DNA of 64,000 nucleotides from Oceanicaulis sp. (GTDB lineage Bacteria; Pseudomonadota; Alphaproteobacteria; Caulobacterales; Maricaulaceae), in NCBI GenBank assembly GCA_040112665.1, contig CP157796.1:1862813-1926812 (forward strand). Reading direction: 5' to 3'. The notes beneath the pieces are model-generated. The model had not been told where the DNA came from, searched no databases, and saw only the letters and a list, made by a program, of their open reading frames with translations. Within the stretch, counting starts at the first letter, position 1. Each line of letters opens with the position of its first letter. Both the position numbers and the translations under genes were made by a program. Positions 33,839 to 43,741 of this stretch are shown here, piece after piece.

Positions 33839-36064
33839 ATGGGGCTGCGCAAGAGCCTGATCTCCAAGCCGATGATGGGCTGGTTCAAGAGCCTGTTGCC
33901 GGAGATGAGCGACACCGAGGCCCAGGCCATCGAGGCCGGCACGGTCTGGTGGGATCGCGAGATCGTGTCGGGCAAGCCGGACTGGGATTATCTGCGCGGG
34001 CTGAAGGTCGGCCGGCTGACCAAGGCCGAGCAGGACTTCATCGAAGGCCCGACGAAAAAGCTCTGCGCCATGCTCGACGATTGGGAGATCGAGCACGAGC
34101 ACAAGGACCTGCCCCAACCGGTCTGGGACTATCTGATCAGCGAAGGCTTTTTCGCGATGATCATCCCGACCGATTATGGCGGCAAGGGCTTCTCCGCCTA
34201 CGCCCACTCAGAAGTCGTGCGCATGATTGCGACACGCTCGATCACTGCGGCGGTGACCGTGATGGTGCCCAATTCGCTCGGGCCCGGAGAGCTATTGCTG
34301 CTTTACGGCACGGACGAGCAGAAGAACCATTACCTGCCCCGGCTCGCGAGCGGGGAGGACATTCCCTGTTTCGGCCTGACCGGGGTCGAGGCCGGCTCGG
34401 ACGCCTCGGCGATGACCGATTACGGCGTCGTCGTCGAAAAGGAGATCGACGGCGAGACCAAGCTCGGCGTCTCGATCACCTGCAACAAGCGCTACATCAC
34501 GCTCGCCCCGGTCGCCACGATCGTCGGGCTCGCCGTACGCCTGTTCGATCCTGACGGCCATCTCGGCCACGAGGAGGATCTCGGGATCACGGTGCTTCTG
34601 GTGCCGACCGACACGCCGGGGCTGGAAACCGGCCGCAGGCACTACCCTTCCGGCATCGCGTTTCAGAACGGTCCGGTGCGCGGTCAGGACGTGTTCGTCC
34701 CGATCGATCAGATCCTCGGCGGCAAGGACCAGATCGGCCAGGGCTGGAAAATGCTCATGGGCGCGCTCGCGGCCGGGCGCGGCATTTCGCTGCCCTCTCT
34801 GTCGGCGGCCGGCTGTGCGGCGATGTCCCGCGCGGCGGGCGGCTATGCGCGCATCCGCCACCAGTTCAACCTGCCGGTCGGCGCGTTCGAGGGCGTCAAG
34901 GAGAAGCTCGCCCCGATCGCAGGCTCGGCCTACACGCTGGACGGCGCGCGGCTCCTGACCTGTGCGGGCATCGACGAGGGCGAAAAGCCGGCCGTCGTCA
35001 GCGCGATCATGAAATACCACGCCACCGAGCGGCTCAGGATCGCGATCAACGACGCGATGGACGTGCTCGGCGGCAAGGCGATCTGCGAAGGTCCGCGCAA
35101 CCCGGTGGTCACCGCCTACAAGGCGCTGCCGGTGGCGATCACGGTGGAGGGCGCGAACGTGCTCACCCGCTCGCTGATCATTTTCGGCCAGGGCGCGATC
35201 CGCTGTCACCCGTATCTGCTCAGGGAGATGCAGGCGATCCGGGAGAACGATCTCGACTCCTTCGACAAGGCGCTCTGGGGCCATATCGGCTGGCAGTTGA
35301 AAACGGTCGGCCGCTCCTTCTGGCACTCGCTGACCGGCGGCCGGTTCGCCTCCGCCCCTGACGGCGCGGGCGATCAGGACTGGTACTACAAACAGCTCTC
35401 GCGCTGCAGCGCCCAGCTTGCGATCTCCACCGAACTCGCGCTCGCCACGATGGGCGGCGCGCTGAAGAAGAAGGAGAGCCTGTCCGCCCGGCTCGGCGAC
35501 ATGATGGCGGAGATCTACCTGCTGTCCGGCGCGCTCAAGCGCTTCGAGCATGAAGGCTGCCCGAAGGAAGACCGCGTCGTGCTCGACTATGTGTTCGAGG
35601 ACGGGCTCTACCGCTTTCAGGAGCGGCTGCAGGCGGTGCGCCGGCACTTCCCCAACCCGGTCTGGCGCGGCGTGCTCAGCTTCCTGACCGGCCCGCTCGG
35701 CCTTCATCGCCAGCCGCCGCACGACAGCCTGATGCACGCGGTCGCCGAAACCATCCAGGAGCCCGGCGACACGCGCGAGCGGATCGGCCGCAACGTCTAC
35801 ACCGGCGAGGGCACGATGGCGCTGATCGAGGAGGCGCTGCCGCGCGTGATCAAGCGCGATCGTCTTCTGAAGAAGGCGAAGAAGCAGAAGCTCGGCCTCG
35901 ACGAGGCGGTGCGCTGCGGCGTGATCAGCCGCGCCGAACGCCAGGAGATCGAAGAGACCGACGATCTCGTCCGCAAGATTCTCGTCGTCGATGATTTCGA
36001 ACCCGAAGAACTGACAGGAGCCACGTTATCGCCCAGCGCACGCAACGACCGAAGCGCCGCGTAG
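33839..36064 (+). CDS. acyl-CoA dehydrogenase, FadE type
   Basis: A 741-residue enzyme of the long FadE class. It has the acyl-CoA dehydrogenase core (LPQPVWDYLISEGFFAMIIP, FGLTGVEAGSDASAMTDYG, AKAGRGISLPS-like region AAGRGISLPSLSAAG) plus the extra C-terminal FadE-type domain (DUF1974). It performs the first step of beta-oxidation with FAD. It opens an operon with thiolase, the bifunctional hydratase/dehydrogenase and an acetyl-CoA hydrolase. A perfect palindrome sits just before its ribosome site. Confidence 0.93.
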   Translation: MGLRKSLISKPMMGWFKSLLPEMSDTEAQAIEAGTVWWDREIVSGKPDWDYLRGLKVGRLTKAEQDFIEGPTKKLCAMLDDWEIEHEHKDLPQPVWDYLISEGFFAMIIPTDYGGKGFSAYAHSEVVRMIATRSITAAVTVMVPNSLGPGELLLLYGTDEQKNHYLPRLASGEDIPCFGLTGVEAGSDASAMTDYGVVVEKEIDGETKLGVSITCNKRYITLAPVATIVGLAVRLFDPDGHLGHEEDLGITVLLVPTDTPGLETGRRHYPSGIAFQNGPVRGQDVFVPIDQILGGKDQIGQGWKMLMGALAAGRGISLPSLSAAGCAAMSRAAGGYARIRHQFNLPVGAFEGVKEKLAPIAGSAYTLDGARLLTCAGIDEGEKPAVVSAIMKYHATERLRIAINDAMDVLGGKAICEGPRNPVVTAYKALPVAITVEGANVLTRSLIIFGQGAIRCHPYLLREMQAIRENDLDSFDKALWGHIGWQLKTVGRSFWHSLTGGRFASAPDGAGDQDWYYKQLSRCSAQLAISTELALATMGGALKKKESLSARLGDMMAEIYLLSGALKRFEHEGCPKEDRVVLDYVFEDGLYRFQERLQAVRRHFPNPVWRGVLSFLTGPLGLHRQPPHDSLMHAVAETIQEPGDTRERIGRNVYTGEGTMALIEEALPRVIKRDRLLKKAKKQKLGLDEAVRCGVISRAERQEIEETDDLVRKILVVDDFEPEELTGATLSPSARNDRSAA

Positions 36065-36066
36065 CG

Positions 36067-37332
36067 GTGCTCGACGGCGCCCGCTCGCCTTTCATCAAGG
36101 CGCGCGGCGAGCCCGGCCCGTTTTCGCCCGTCGACATCGCGGTGGCCGCCGGCCAACCCCTGACCCTGCGCCAGGCTGCGGTGATGGAGCGGGTCGAGGA
36201 GGTGATCCTGGGCTGCGGCGCGCCGACCTCAGAAGCGCCCAACACCGCCCGTGTCGCAGCCCTGCGCATGGGGATCGGCGAGCACGTGCCCGCCTATTCG
36301 GTGCAGCGCAATTGCGGCTCGGGCATGCAGGCGCTCGACAACGCCTTCCAGCAGATCGCCATGGGCCGCAACGAGATGATCCTGGCCGGCGGAACCGATG
36401 CGCTGAGCCATGCGCCGCTGGAGCTCACCGAAGACACCGCCGCCTGGCTGGGCAAGCTCAGAAAGGCCAAGGGGACGGGCGAGCGCATGTCCGCCCTGGC
36501 CGATTTCCGCCCGGCCATGGCCCAGCCGGTGGTGAGCCTTGAAAAGGGCCTCACCGACGACGTGGTGGGTCTGGGGATGGGCGAAACCGCCGAGGTCCTG
36601 GCCGACGAATGGGGGATCACGCGCCGGCAGGCCGACGAGTACGCGGTCGAAAGCCATAAGCGTCTCGCCCGCGCCCAGAAGAAAGGCTGGCTCGAAGACG
36701 AAGTCGTGCCGGTCTTCTCCGAGGACGGGCAGGTCTTCGACCATGACGACGGCGTGCGTCCCGACACCGACGTCGATCAGCTGGCCGGTCTCAAGCCAGC
36801 GTTCGAAAAGCCGCACGGCCAGGTGACGCCGGGCAATTCCAGCCAGGTGACCGATGGGGCGTGCTGGCTGCTGCTGGCCAGCGAGGAAGCCGCCGAGAAG
36901 ATGGGCGTCGAGCCGCTGGGTTTCATCGAGGACGTCGAATGGGCCGCGCTCGATCCCAAGCGCATGGGGCTGGGGCCGGTGCTCTCGGCGACCCCGATCC
37001 TCAAGCGCGCCGGGATGGGCCTGAACGACCCGGACGTCTGGGAGATCAACGAGGCCTTCGCCGCCCAGGTGCTGGCCTGTCTGGCCGCCTGGGAGGACGA
37101 GGATTTCTGCAAGGATCGGCTCGGCCTCGACGGCGCGATGGGCCGGATCGACCGCGACAAGCTCAATATCGACGGCGGGGCGGTGAGCCTGGGCCATCCG
37201 GTCGGCGCCTCGGGCGCCCGGATCGTCCTTCATGCGCTCTATGCGCTTCAACGCACGGGCGGAAAGCGCGGCCTCGCCACCGAATGCATCGGCGGCGGGC
37301 AGGGCGGCGCCATGCTCGTCTCCGCGGCTTAG
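36067..37332 (+). CDS. acetyl-CoA acyltransferase (thiolase, FadI/FadA type)
   Basis: A thiolase of at least 421 residues. Catalytic residues: Cys in VQRNCGSGMQALDNAF (near residue 83), His in GGAVSLGHPVGASGARIV, and Cys in ATECIGGGQGGAML. It cleaves 3-ketoacyl-CoA. The GTG at 36067 begins in the middle of the first conserved strand (RRVAVLDGARSPF). The frame is open upstream to an ATC at 36028, which has AGGAG 7 bases before it and would give a 434-residue protein starting AQRTQRPKRR. No ATG, GTG or TTG lies at that spacing, so a rare AUC start is possible. Confidence 0.93.
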   Translation: MLDGARSPFIKARGEPGPFSPVDIAVAAGQPLTLRQAAVMERVEEVILGCGAPTSEAPNTARVAALRMGIGEHVPAYSVQRNCGSGMQALDNAFQQIAMGRNEMILAGGTDALSHAPLELTEDTAAWLGKLRKAKGTGERMSALADFRPAMAQPVVSLEKGLTDDVVGLGMGETAEVLADEWGITRRQADEYAVESHKRLARAQKKGWLEDEVVPVFSEDGQVFDHDDGVRPDTDVDQLAGLKPAFEKPHGQVTPGNSSQVTDGACWLLLASEEAAEKMGVEPLGFIEDVEWAALDPKRMGLGPVLSATPILKRAGMGLNDPDVWEINEAFAAQVLACLAAWEDEDFCKDRLGLDGAMGRIDRDKLNIDGGAVSLGHPVGASGARIVLHALYALQRTGGKRGLATECIGGGQGGAMLVSAA

Positions 37333-37341
37333 GGAACCGAC

Positions 37342-39387
37342 ATGACAGATATCTGGACCCTCGAACGCGACGACGACGGCGTGGCCTGGGCGGGCATGGA
37401 CATGCCCGGCCGCAGCGCCAACGTGCTCGACCGCGCCGCGCTGGAAAGCTTCAACACGATCATCGAGCAGATCGAGTCCGACACGCCCGAAGGGCTCGTC
37501 ATCTATTCGAAGAAAGCCTCCGGCTTCATGGCCGGGGCGGACGTCGAGACACTCGACGAGATGAGCGCGAACGAGATCCGCGCGATGATCACCGACGGCA
37601 AGGATCTGCTCGAACGCATCGAGGATCTCGACTGCCCGACCGTAGCCATGGTGCACGGCCATTGCATGGGTGGCGGGCTCGAGGTGGCGCTCGCCTGCGA
37701 TCACCGCGTGGCGCGCGACGACACCAAGGCGGGCCTGCCCGAAGTCAAGCTCGGCCTGTGCCCGGGCCTGGGCGGCACGTATCGCCTGCCCGCCCTGATC
37801 GGCGCCGCCGAAGGCATGCAGCTCATCCTCGCCGGCAAGACGGTCGATGCGAAGAAAGGCGCAAAGCTGGGTCTCTTCGACGAGACGGTCCCGCAGCGTC
37901 ATCTTCACGCCGCGGCCAGAGCGCAGCTCGGCGAGGAGCCCAAGAAGCCCGGCCGGCTGGACGCGCTCAAGCGCGACGCGCTCGACACCCGGCCCGCCCG
38001 CGGCTTCATGGCGAGCCAGATGCGGCGCAAGACGAAGGAGAAGGTGCGGCCTGATCACTACCCTGCGCCTTTCCGCATCATCGATCTGTTCGAGGAACAC
38101 GGGATCGATCACGACCTGATGGACGCGGAGACCGAGCTCTTCGCCGAGCTGTCGGGCTCGGTCGCCTCGCGCAATCTGCGCCGGGTCTTCCTGCTACAGG
38201 AAAAGAAAAAGCGCGAGGCGCGGCTTTCCGAGGACGATCTCGAGATCCGCCGCGTGCATGTCATCGGCGCCGGCGCGATGGGCGGCGAGATCGCCGCCTG
38301 GGCCGCGCTCAAGGGCTTCGAGGTGACGCTCACCGACGTGCAGCTCGATCCCATCGCCGAGGCGATCGGCAAGGCGCAAAAGCTCTTCTGGAAGAAGTCG
38401 GCGAAGACCCGCGGCGATCTGCGGCCGCCGCGCAACCGGCTCATCCCCGACCCCAGAGGCGACGGGATCGAGCGGGCCGACCTCGTCATCGAGGCCGCGC
38501 CGGAAAAGCTCGACCTCAAGGAACAGCTGTTTGAAGAGTTCGAGCCGCGCATGAAGCAGACAGCGATCATCGCGACGAACACCTCCAGCCTGAAACTGAA
38601 ATCGATGGCGTCCGCGCTGAAACGCCCCGGTCGTCTCGTCGGGCTTCATTTCTTCAATCCGGTCAGCAAGATGCCGCTGGTCGAAGTGGTCCGGCACGGC
38701 CGCACGACAGAGCGCGCGCTGACCCAGGCCGCCGGTTTCGCCGAAGCGATCGACAAGCTGCCCATAACCACCAAGGACGGCGCGGGCTTCATCGTGAACC
38801 GGGCGCTGACGCCGTATCTTCTGGAAGCCGCGCGCCTGATGGAAGAGGGGACCGACCCCGAGCTCATCGACGCGGCCGCCGAGCAGTTCGGCATGGCGCA
38901 GGGCCCGGTCGAGGTCGCCGACCATGTCGGGCTCGACATCGCGCTGGACGTCGCAGAGCACCTGCGCGAGGACTATCCGAAAGAAATCGGCGAGATCCCG
39001 GCGATCGTGAAAAAGACGCTCGAGACACGCGGCGCCGGGGTGAAGGACGGCTGCGGGTTCTACGACTACGAGGACGGCGAGGCGCAGAAGCACAAAGTGT
39101 CCGACGACGATCTCAGGGACGGCCGGCTCGATCCGATCTGCGATCGGCTGATCCTGCCGCTTCTGAACACCTGCGCAGAGCTGCTTTACGAAGGGATCGC
39201 CGACAGCGAGGAAGACGTGGACGCCGCGCTGATCTTCGGGGCCGGCTTCGCGCCGTTCCGGGGCGGGCCGTTCGGCTACGCCCGCTATCGCGGGATCGAA
39301 CCGGTCGTCGCCGATCTCGAAAAGCTTCAGAGCAAGCACGGTGAACGCTTCGCGCCGAGCGAGGGCTGGTCCATTCTCACCGGATGA
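37342..39387 (+). CDS. bifunctional enoyl-CoA hydratase / 3-hydroxyacyl-CoA dehydrogenase (FadJ/FadB type)
   Basis: A 681-residue fusion. The N-terminal crotonase domain has [19 protein letters not shown] and [20 protein letters not shown]. The HAD Rossmann domain starts at [20 protein letters not shown], with catalytic His in [17 protein letters not shown]. Two C-terminal HAD domains follow. The position of the second catalytic Glu in E. coli FadB (ALEIIAAG) appears as Gln in GMQLILAG; this is by-eye alignment and may be subfamily-typical. It lies 9 bp after the thiolase gene, with a 4-bp overlap to the next gene. Confidence 0.93.
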   Translation: MTDIWTLERDDDGVAWAGMDMPGRSANVLDRAALESFNTIIEQIESDTPEGLVIYSKKASGFMAGADVETLDEMSANEIRAMITDGKDLLERIEDLDCPTVAMVHGHCMGGGLEVALACDHRVARDDTKAGLPEVKLGLCPGLGGTYRLPALIGAAEGMQLILAGKTVDAKKGAKLGLFDETVPQRHLHAAARAQLGEEPKKPGRLDALKRDALDTRPARGFMASQMRRKTKEKVRPDHYPAPFRIIDLFEEHGIDHDLMDAETELFAELSGSVASRNLRRVFLLQEKKKREARLSEDDLEIRRVHVIGAGAMGGEIAAWAALKGFEVTLTDVQLDPIAEAIGKAQKLFWKKSAKTRGDLRPPRNRLIPDPRGDGIERADLVIEAAPEKLDLKEQLFEEFEPRMKQTAIIATNTSSLKLKSMASALKRPGRLVGLHFFNPVSKMPLVEVVRHGRTTERALTQAAGFAEAIDKLPITTKDGAGFIVNRALTPYLLEAARLMEEGTDPELIDAAAEQFGMAQGPVEVADHVGLDIALDVAEHLREDYPKEIGEIPAIVKKTLETRGAGVKDGCGFYDYEDGEAQKHKVSDDDLRDGRLDPICDRLILPLLNTCAELLYEGIADSEEDVDAALIFGAGFAPFRGGPFGYARYRGIEPVVADLEKLQSKHGERFAPSEGWSILTG

Positions 39388-41327
39388 GCGATTCCGCGCC
39401 CTCAGACCTCGCAGCCCGCGCCGACGCGATCGTGCGCGACACGATCGCGCGCATCGGCAAGACCGTCGTGCTCGGCCTGCCGCTGGCGCTGGGCAAGGCG
39501 AACCATCTTGCGAACGCGTTCTACCGGGCCGCGAAAGCCGACCCTGAGATCGATCTGACGATCTACACCGCGCTGACGCTGAGCCCGCCGGCCGCGCCGA
39601 ACGCGCTCGCCGCGCGCCTGCTCGACCCGATCGCAGAGCGGCTCTATGCGGGCTATCCGCGGCTCGATTACACCGCCGACCGGGCGAGGAACGCGCTGCC
39701 TGGGAACGTCACGATCAAGGAGTTCTTCCTCTCGCCGGGCGGCCTTTTGAAGAACCCGCACGCCCAAGCCAATTACGTCAGCGCGAACTACACCCATGCC
39801 GCCAGGGACATTTTCGACTCCGGGCTGAACGTCATCGCCCAGATGGTCGCCCCCGATCCCGAGGCGCGCGGCCGGCTGTCGCTGTCGTGCAATCCCGATC
39901 TCACCCTCGACCTCATCCCGATGATGAAGGCGCGCGCCGAGGCGGGCACGCCCACAGCCCTGCTCGCCGAAATCAATCCCGAGCTTCCCTTCTTCGGCCA
40001 TGAGGCCGCCGTGCCGGCAGAGACCTTCGACGCGGTGCTGGAAACGCCCGGCTACACGCTCTTCCCCGTGCCGAGCGAGCAGGTGAGCGATCAGGACTGG
40101 GCGATCGCTTTCAGGGCGGCTGCGCTCATCCCCGACGGCGGCACGCTTCAGATCGGCATCGGCGCGCTGGGCGACGGGCTGGCGCGGGCGATCTGTCTCA
40201 GAGACGGAAAGAACGCGGAATTCCGCGCCGTGCTCGACAGGCTCTCAGGCCCGCAGGTCGATCCCGCGATCGGCGGGACGGGACCGTTCGAAACCGGGCT
40301 TTACGGCTGTTCGGAGATGATCACCGAAGGGCTGATCGAACTGCTCGAAGCGGGCGTTCTGCGCCGCGGTGTGCATGACGATCTCGACGCCCAGCTGGCT
40401 CTGATGCAGAGCGGCGAGGCGAACGCGGCCCATCCGCTGATCCGGCTGCACGGCGGGTTTTTCCTCGGTTCCATCCGGCTCTACGACCGGCTGCGCAAGC
40501 TTTCTCCCGAGCTGCGCGAGGCGGTGTCGATGACCGCGATCAGCCGCATCAACCAGCTCTACGGCTCAGAGCCGCTGGACCGGGCGCAGCGGCGCGATGC
40601 GCGGTTTTTCAACACCGCCATGATGGTGAACGGGCGCGGCGCGGCGATCTCCGACACGCTGGGCGATGGCCGCGTGGTGAGCGGGATCGGCGGGCAGTAC
40701 AATTTCGTCGCCATGGCCAGGGAGCTCGACGGCGCGCGCTCGGTGATCCTGGTGCGTGCGGTGCGGTCGTCGGGCGGAAAGCCGGCCTCGAACATTCGCT
40801 GGCAGGCCGGAGAAGTCTCCGTCCCCCGCCATCTGCGCGATCTCGTCGTCACCGAATACGGCGTGGCCGATCTCAGGGGCGCGACCGACCGCGAGGTCGC
40901 CGTCCGCCTCGCCCGGGTCTGCGATTCGCGCTTCCAGTCAGAGTTCCTCGACGCGGCGAAGGCGGCCGGCAAGGTGGAGCAAAGCTTCGAACTGGAGCCC
41001 GGCTTCACCGGAAACACCCCTGAAGCGATCCGGGAAGCGCTTGCAGAGGCGCGGTCGTCCGGCCTCGCGCCGGACTACCCGCTCGGCTCCGATCTCGACG
41101 AGACCGAGCAGGCGCTGAAGGACGCGCTGGGCCTCTTGAAAGAGCGCACGTCCACGAAGGTCGGCCGCGCGAAAACGATCGCCGCGGCGCTGACCTCCGG
41201 CGACCCTTCAGAGCATCCCGCCGCGATGGAGCGCATGGGTCTCGGCGCCCCCTCGCGCTTCAAGGACCGGCTCGAAGCCCGGCTGGTCGCCTGGGCGCTG
41301 GATCAGACCGCTCAGGCGCGCGCCTGA
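39384..41327 (+). CDS. acetyl-CoA hydrolase/transferase family protein
   Basis: A 647-residue member of the acetyl-CoA hydrolase/CoA-transferase family. Features: IGIGALGDGLARAICLRDGK, YGCSEMITEGLIELLEAG (catalytic Glu region), and SGIGGQYNFVAMARELDGAR, followed by VTEYGVADLRGATDREVAVR. It may release or transfer CoA from products of beta-oxidation. Its ATG overlaps the stop of the bifunctional gene (ATGA), so it belongs to the same operon. The exact acyl substrate cannot be told from the sequence. Confidence 0.88.
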   Translation: MSDSAPSDLAARADAIVRDTIARIGKTVVLGLPLALGKANHLANAFYRAAKADPEIDLTIYTALTLSPPAAPNALAARLLDPIAERLYAGYPRLDYTADRARNALPGNVTIKEFFLSPGGLLKNPHAQANYVSANYTHAARDIFDSGLNVIAQMVAPDPEARGRLSLSCNPDLTLDLIPMMKARAEAGTPTALLAEINPELPFFGHEAAVPAETFDAVLETPGYTLFPVPSEQVSDQDWAIAFRAAALIPDGGTLQIGIGALGDGLARAICLRDGKNAEFRAVLDRLSGPQVDPAIGGTGPFETGLYGCSEMITEGLIELLEAGVLRRGVHDDLDAQLALMQSGEANAAHPLIRLHGGFFLGSIRLYDRLRKLSPELREAVSMTAISRINQLYGSEPLDRAQRRDARFFNTAMMVNGRGAAISDTLGDGRVVSGIGGQYNFVAMARELDGARSVILVRAVRSSGGKPASNIRWQAGEVSVPRHLRDLVVTEYGVADLRGATDREVAVRLARVCDSRFQSEFLDAAKAAGKVEQSFELEPGFTGNTPEAIREALAEARSSGLAPDYPLGSDLDETEQALKDALGLLKERTSTKVGRAKTIAAALTSGDPSEHPAAMERMGLGAPSRFKDRLEARLVAWALDQTAQARA

Positions 41328-41539
41328 GCGCCGGCGCTCTCTGCACAATTGCCGCAGCAATAGATCGTGCCGCCCCCGGTCTCCAGGCCGTGGCCGAGCA
41401 CGCGCACGCCGCAATTGGCGCAATTCGGCGCGAGCTTCTGGGCGGCGCATTCGAAGCTGTCGAAGGTGAAGGTCTGACCGCCCTTCGAGACGGTCAGCGG
41501 ATCGTGATAGTCGTTTCCGCACTGGTCGCACTGCGCCAT
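41312..41539 (-). CDS. small Cys-rich zinc-ribbon protein
   Basis: A 75-residue protein with three CxxC-type pairs: CDQCGN, CANCG and CCGNC, plus a single Cys in FECAAQKL. This suggests two zinc sites. Proteins of this type are often annotated as metallothionein-like or Prokaryotic zinc ribbon. ATG 41539 is preceded by AGGAGG. It overlaps the convergent acetyl-CoA hydrolase stop by 16 bp. Confidence 0.8.
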   Translation of the reverse strand: MAQCDQCGNDYHDPLTVSKGGQTFTFDSFECAAQKLAPNCANCGVRVLGHGLETGGGTIYCCGNCAESAGAQARA

Positions 41540-41632
41540 GGGTCCCTCCTTGATCATGAATAGGCTTCACTCGGGAACAGCCGCCCGGGCGGCCTTGTTC
41601 CTCGCGGACACGCGAAACAAGGAGGGCTCTTC

Positions 41633-43627
41633 ATGAAACCCGCCGCCCGCCGGACCCCGACCCGCGACGTCTACACCGATCAGCGCAAGGCGATGACGAC
41701 CTTCCAGCTCGCCCGGCGCGGGATCGAGACCGCCAGCGTGCTCGAGGCCATGGCCGCCACGCCGCGCGAGGCCTTCGTGCCCGAGAGCCTTCAGGAATTC
41801 GCCTATGAGGACAGCCCGCTGCCGGTGGAGGCCGAGCAGACCATCTCCCAGCCCTATATCGTGGCCAGGATGATCGAACTCGCCGAACTCACGCCCGGCG
41901 ACACGGTGCTGGAGATCGGCGCGGGCACCGGCTATGCGGCGGCCGTGATGAGCCATATCGCGCGCAAGGTTTTCGCCGTCGAACGTCACGAGATCCTCGC
42001 CCGCTCCGCCCGCAAGCGGCTCGCCGGGCTCGATTACGGAAACGTCGAGATCGTTCATGGCGACGGGACCAAGGGCCTTCCCGGCGAAGCGCCGTTCGAC
42101 GCCGTGGTCGTCAGCGCGGGCGGCGAGTTTCCCGAAGCGCTGAAAAGCCAGATCAAGATCGGCGGCCGGATCGTCATCCCGCTCAGCGTGAACGGCGAGC
42201 AGGTGCTGACCGTCTTCCGCAGGGTCGACGAGACGCATTTCGAGATCAGCGATCACGGCCTGGTGCGTTTCGTGCCGCTGGTGGCCGAGCCGGCCGGCGG
42301 TGAGACGGGCGCGGCGCCGGCCGCCGAGGCGGTGACGCGGCCCGAGCGCTCCGCGGCGGCGACCGTCATCGCCGAGCACGCCGAACCCGCCCCGGACGAC
42401 GAGGCGCTGGCCGATCTCGTCGCAGAGCGTTTCGCCGGCCGCAGGATCGTCGCCCTGGGCGAAAGCACCCACGGGACCAGCGAGTTCTACACCGCGCGCG
42501 CGGCGATCACCGAGCGGCTGGTGCGCGATCACGGCTTCACGATCGTGGCGGTGGAGGCCGACTGGCCCGACGCCGCCTTCTATGACCGCAAGATACGCGA
42601 CGGCGCGCAGGGCCGGCCCGCCGGCGATCCGTTCGCGCGCTTTCCGCGCTGGATGTGGCGCAACGAGGAGACCTTTGCGCTGATCAAGGCGCTGCGCGAT
42701 CTCAATCACGGCCGGCCCGAAGCCGACCAGGCGGGCTTTTACGGCCTGGACGTCTATTCGCTGTCCACCTCGATCGACGCGGTGCTCGAATACCTCGAAG
42801 CCCGCGCGCCGGAGGCGGCGAAGGTCGCCCGCGAGCGCTACGCCTGCCTTGCGCCGTACTCCACCGATCCGGCGGCTTACGGGCGCATGCGCCTTAATGA
42901 CGGGTATGAACGCTGCGAGGACGCGGTCGTTCGCGTGCTGACCGAGCTGCTCGAAGCGCGAACCGACGGCGAGGCGCTGTTCGACGCCGAGCAGAACGCG
43001 CGCATCGTCACCGAGGCCGAGCGCTACTACCGGATCATGTATTACGGCGGCGCGGAGAGCTGGAATTTGCGCGACAGCCATATGGCCGACACGCTGGACC
43101 GGCTTCTGGAGCAGCGCGGACCGGACGCGAAGGCCGTCGTCTGGGCGCACAACTCCCATCTCGGCGACGCGCGGGCGAGCGAGCTGGGCTGGGCGCGCGA
43201 CGAGCATAATCTCGGCCAGCTGATCCGGCAGCGTCACGGCCGCGAGGCGGCGCTGGTGGGCTTTTTCACCTCCGAAGGCGAGGTCGCCGCCGCCGACGAC
43301 TGGGGCGGACCGATGCGGGTCAAGGCGCTGCGCCCGGCGCGCGAAGGCTCGCTGGAAGGCGAGGCGGTGCAAAGCGGACAGGACCGTTTCTTCCTCGACA
43401 TGGACCGGCTCGACCAGCCCGGCCGCAGCGTGCTCGCCGAACCGCGCATCCAGCGCGCGGTGGGTGTGATCTACCGTCCCGAGAGCGAACTCGCCTCACA
43501 CTATTTCCACGCCGACCCCACCGGACAGTTCGACGCGCTCGCCTTCATGGAGAACACCCGCGCGGTCGCCGCCCAAGCCGGCGAACCCGACAGCGGGGCG
43601 GAGGAGACGTTCCCGTTCGGAGTGTAG
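41633..43627 (+). CDS. protein-L-isoaspartate methyltransferase / erythromycin esterase fusion
   Basis: A 664-residue fusion. Residues 1 to about 215 are a PCMT: QTISQPYIVARMIELAELTP, then VLEIGAGTGYAAAVMSHIAR (SAM motif I) and DAVVVSAGGEFPEALKSQIK. After an Ala/Glu/Pro linker, residues from about 255 on are an erythromycin esterase family domain: LGESTHGTSEFYTARAAITE (catalytic His region near residue 279), VAVEADWPD and VWAHNSHLGDAR. EreB uses the His and Glu of these motifs. The esterase half probably acts on a non-antibiotic ester in this setting. AGGAGG precedes the ATG. Confidence 0.9.
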   Translation: MKPAARRTPTRDVYTDQRKAMTTFQLARRGIETASVLEAMAATPREAFVPESLQEFAYEDSPLPVEAEQTISQPYIVARMIELAELTPGDTVLEIGAGTGYAAAVMSHIARKVFAVERHEILARSARKRLAGLDYGNVEIVHGDGTKGLPGEAPFDAVVVSAGGEFPEALKSQIKIGGRIVIPLSVNGEQVLTVFRRVDETHFEISDHGLVRFVPLVAEPAGGETGAAPAAEAVTRPERSAAATVIAEHAEPAPDDEALADLVAERFAGRRIVALGESTHGTSEFYTARAAITERLVRDHGFTIVAVEADWPDAAFYDRKIRDGAQGRPAGDPFARFPRWMWRNEETFALIKALRDLNHGRPEADQAGFYGLDVYSLSTSIDAVLEYLEARAPEAAKVARERYACLAPYSTDPAAYGRMRLNDGYERCEDAVVRVLTELLEARTDGEALFDAEQNARIVTEAERYYRIMYYGGAESWNLRDSHMADTLDRLLEQRGPDAKAVVWAHNSHLGDARASELGWARDEHNLGQLIRQRHGREAALVGFFTSEGEVAAADDWGGPMRVKALRPAREGSLEGEAVQSGQDRFFLDMDRLDQPGRSVLAEPRIQRAVGVIYRPESELASHYFHADPTGQFDALAFMENTRAVAAQAGEPDSGAEETFPFGV

Positions 43628-43741
43628 TCTGATCATAATAGGCCGCAATAAAGGCGATTAATATTTTATAAGTTGCACATTTTGGCGGCGCGCCCGAATA
43701 GCTCGAAATCCCATAAGGGGCTGAAGCAAATGAGGGCTGAC

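Noticed and set aside
34292..35737. 481-residue open frame on the minus strand
   Set aside because: It is antisense to the acyl-CoA dehydrogenase gene; the product is low-complexity and basic.
41312..41557. Longer start of the zinc-ribbon gene (MIKEGP)
   Set aside because: The AGGAGG ribosome site is inside that extension and precedes ATG 41539, so the shorter start is preferred.
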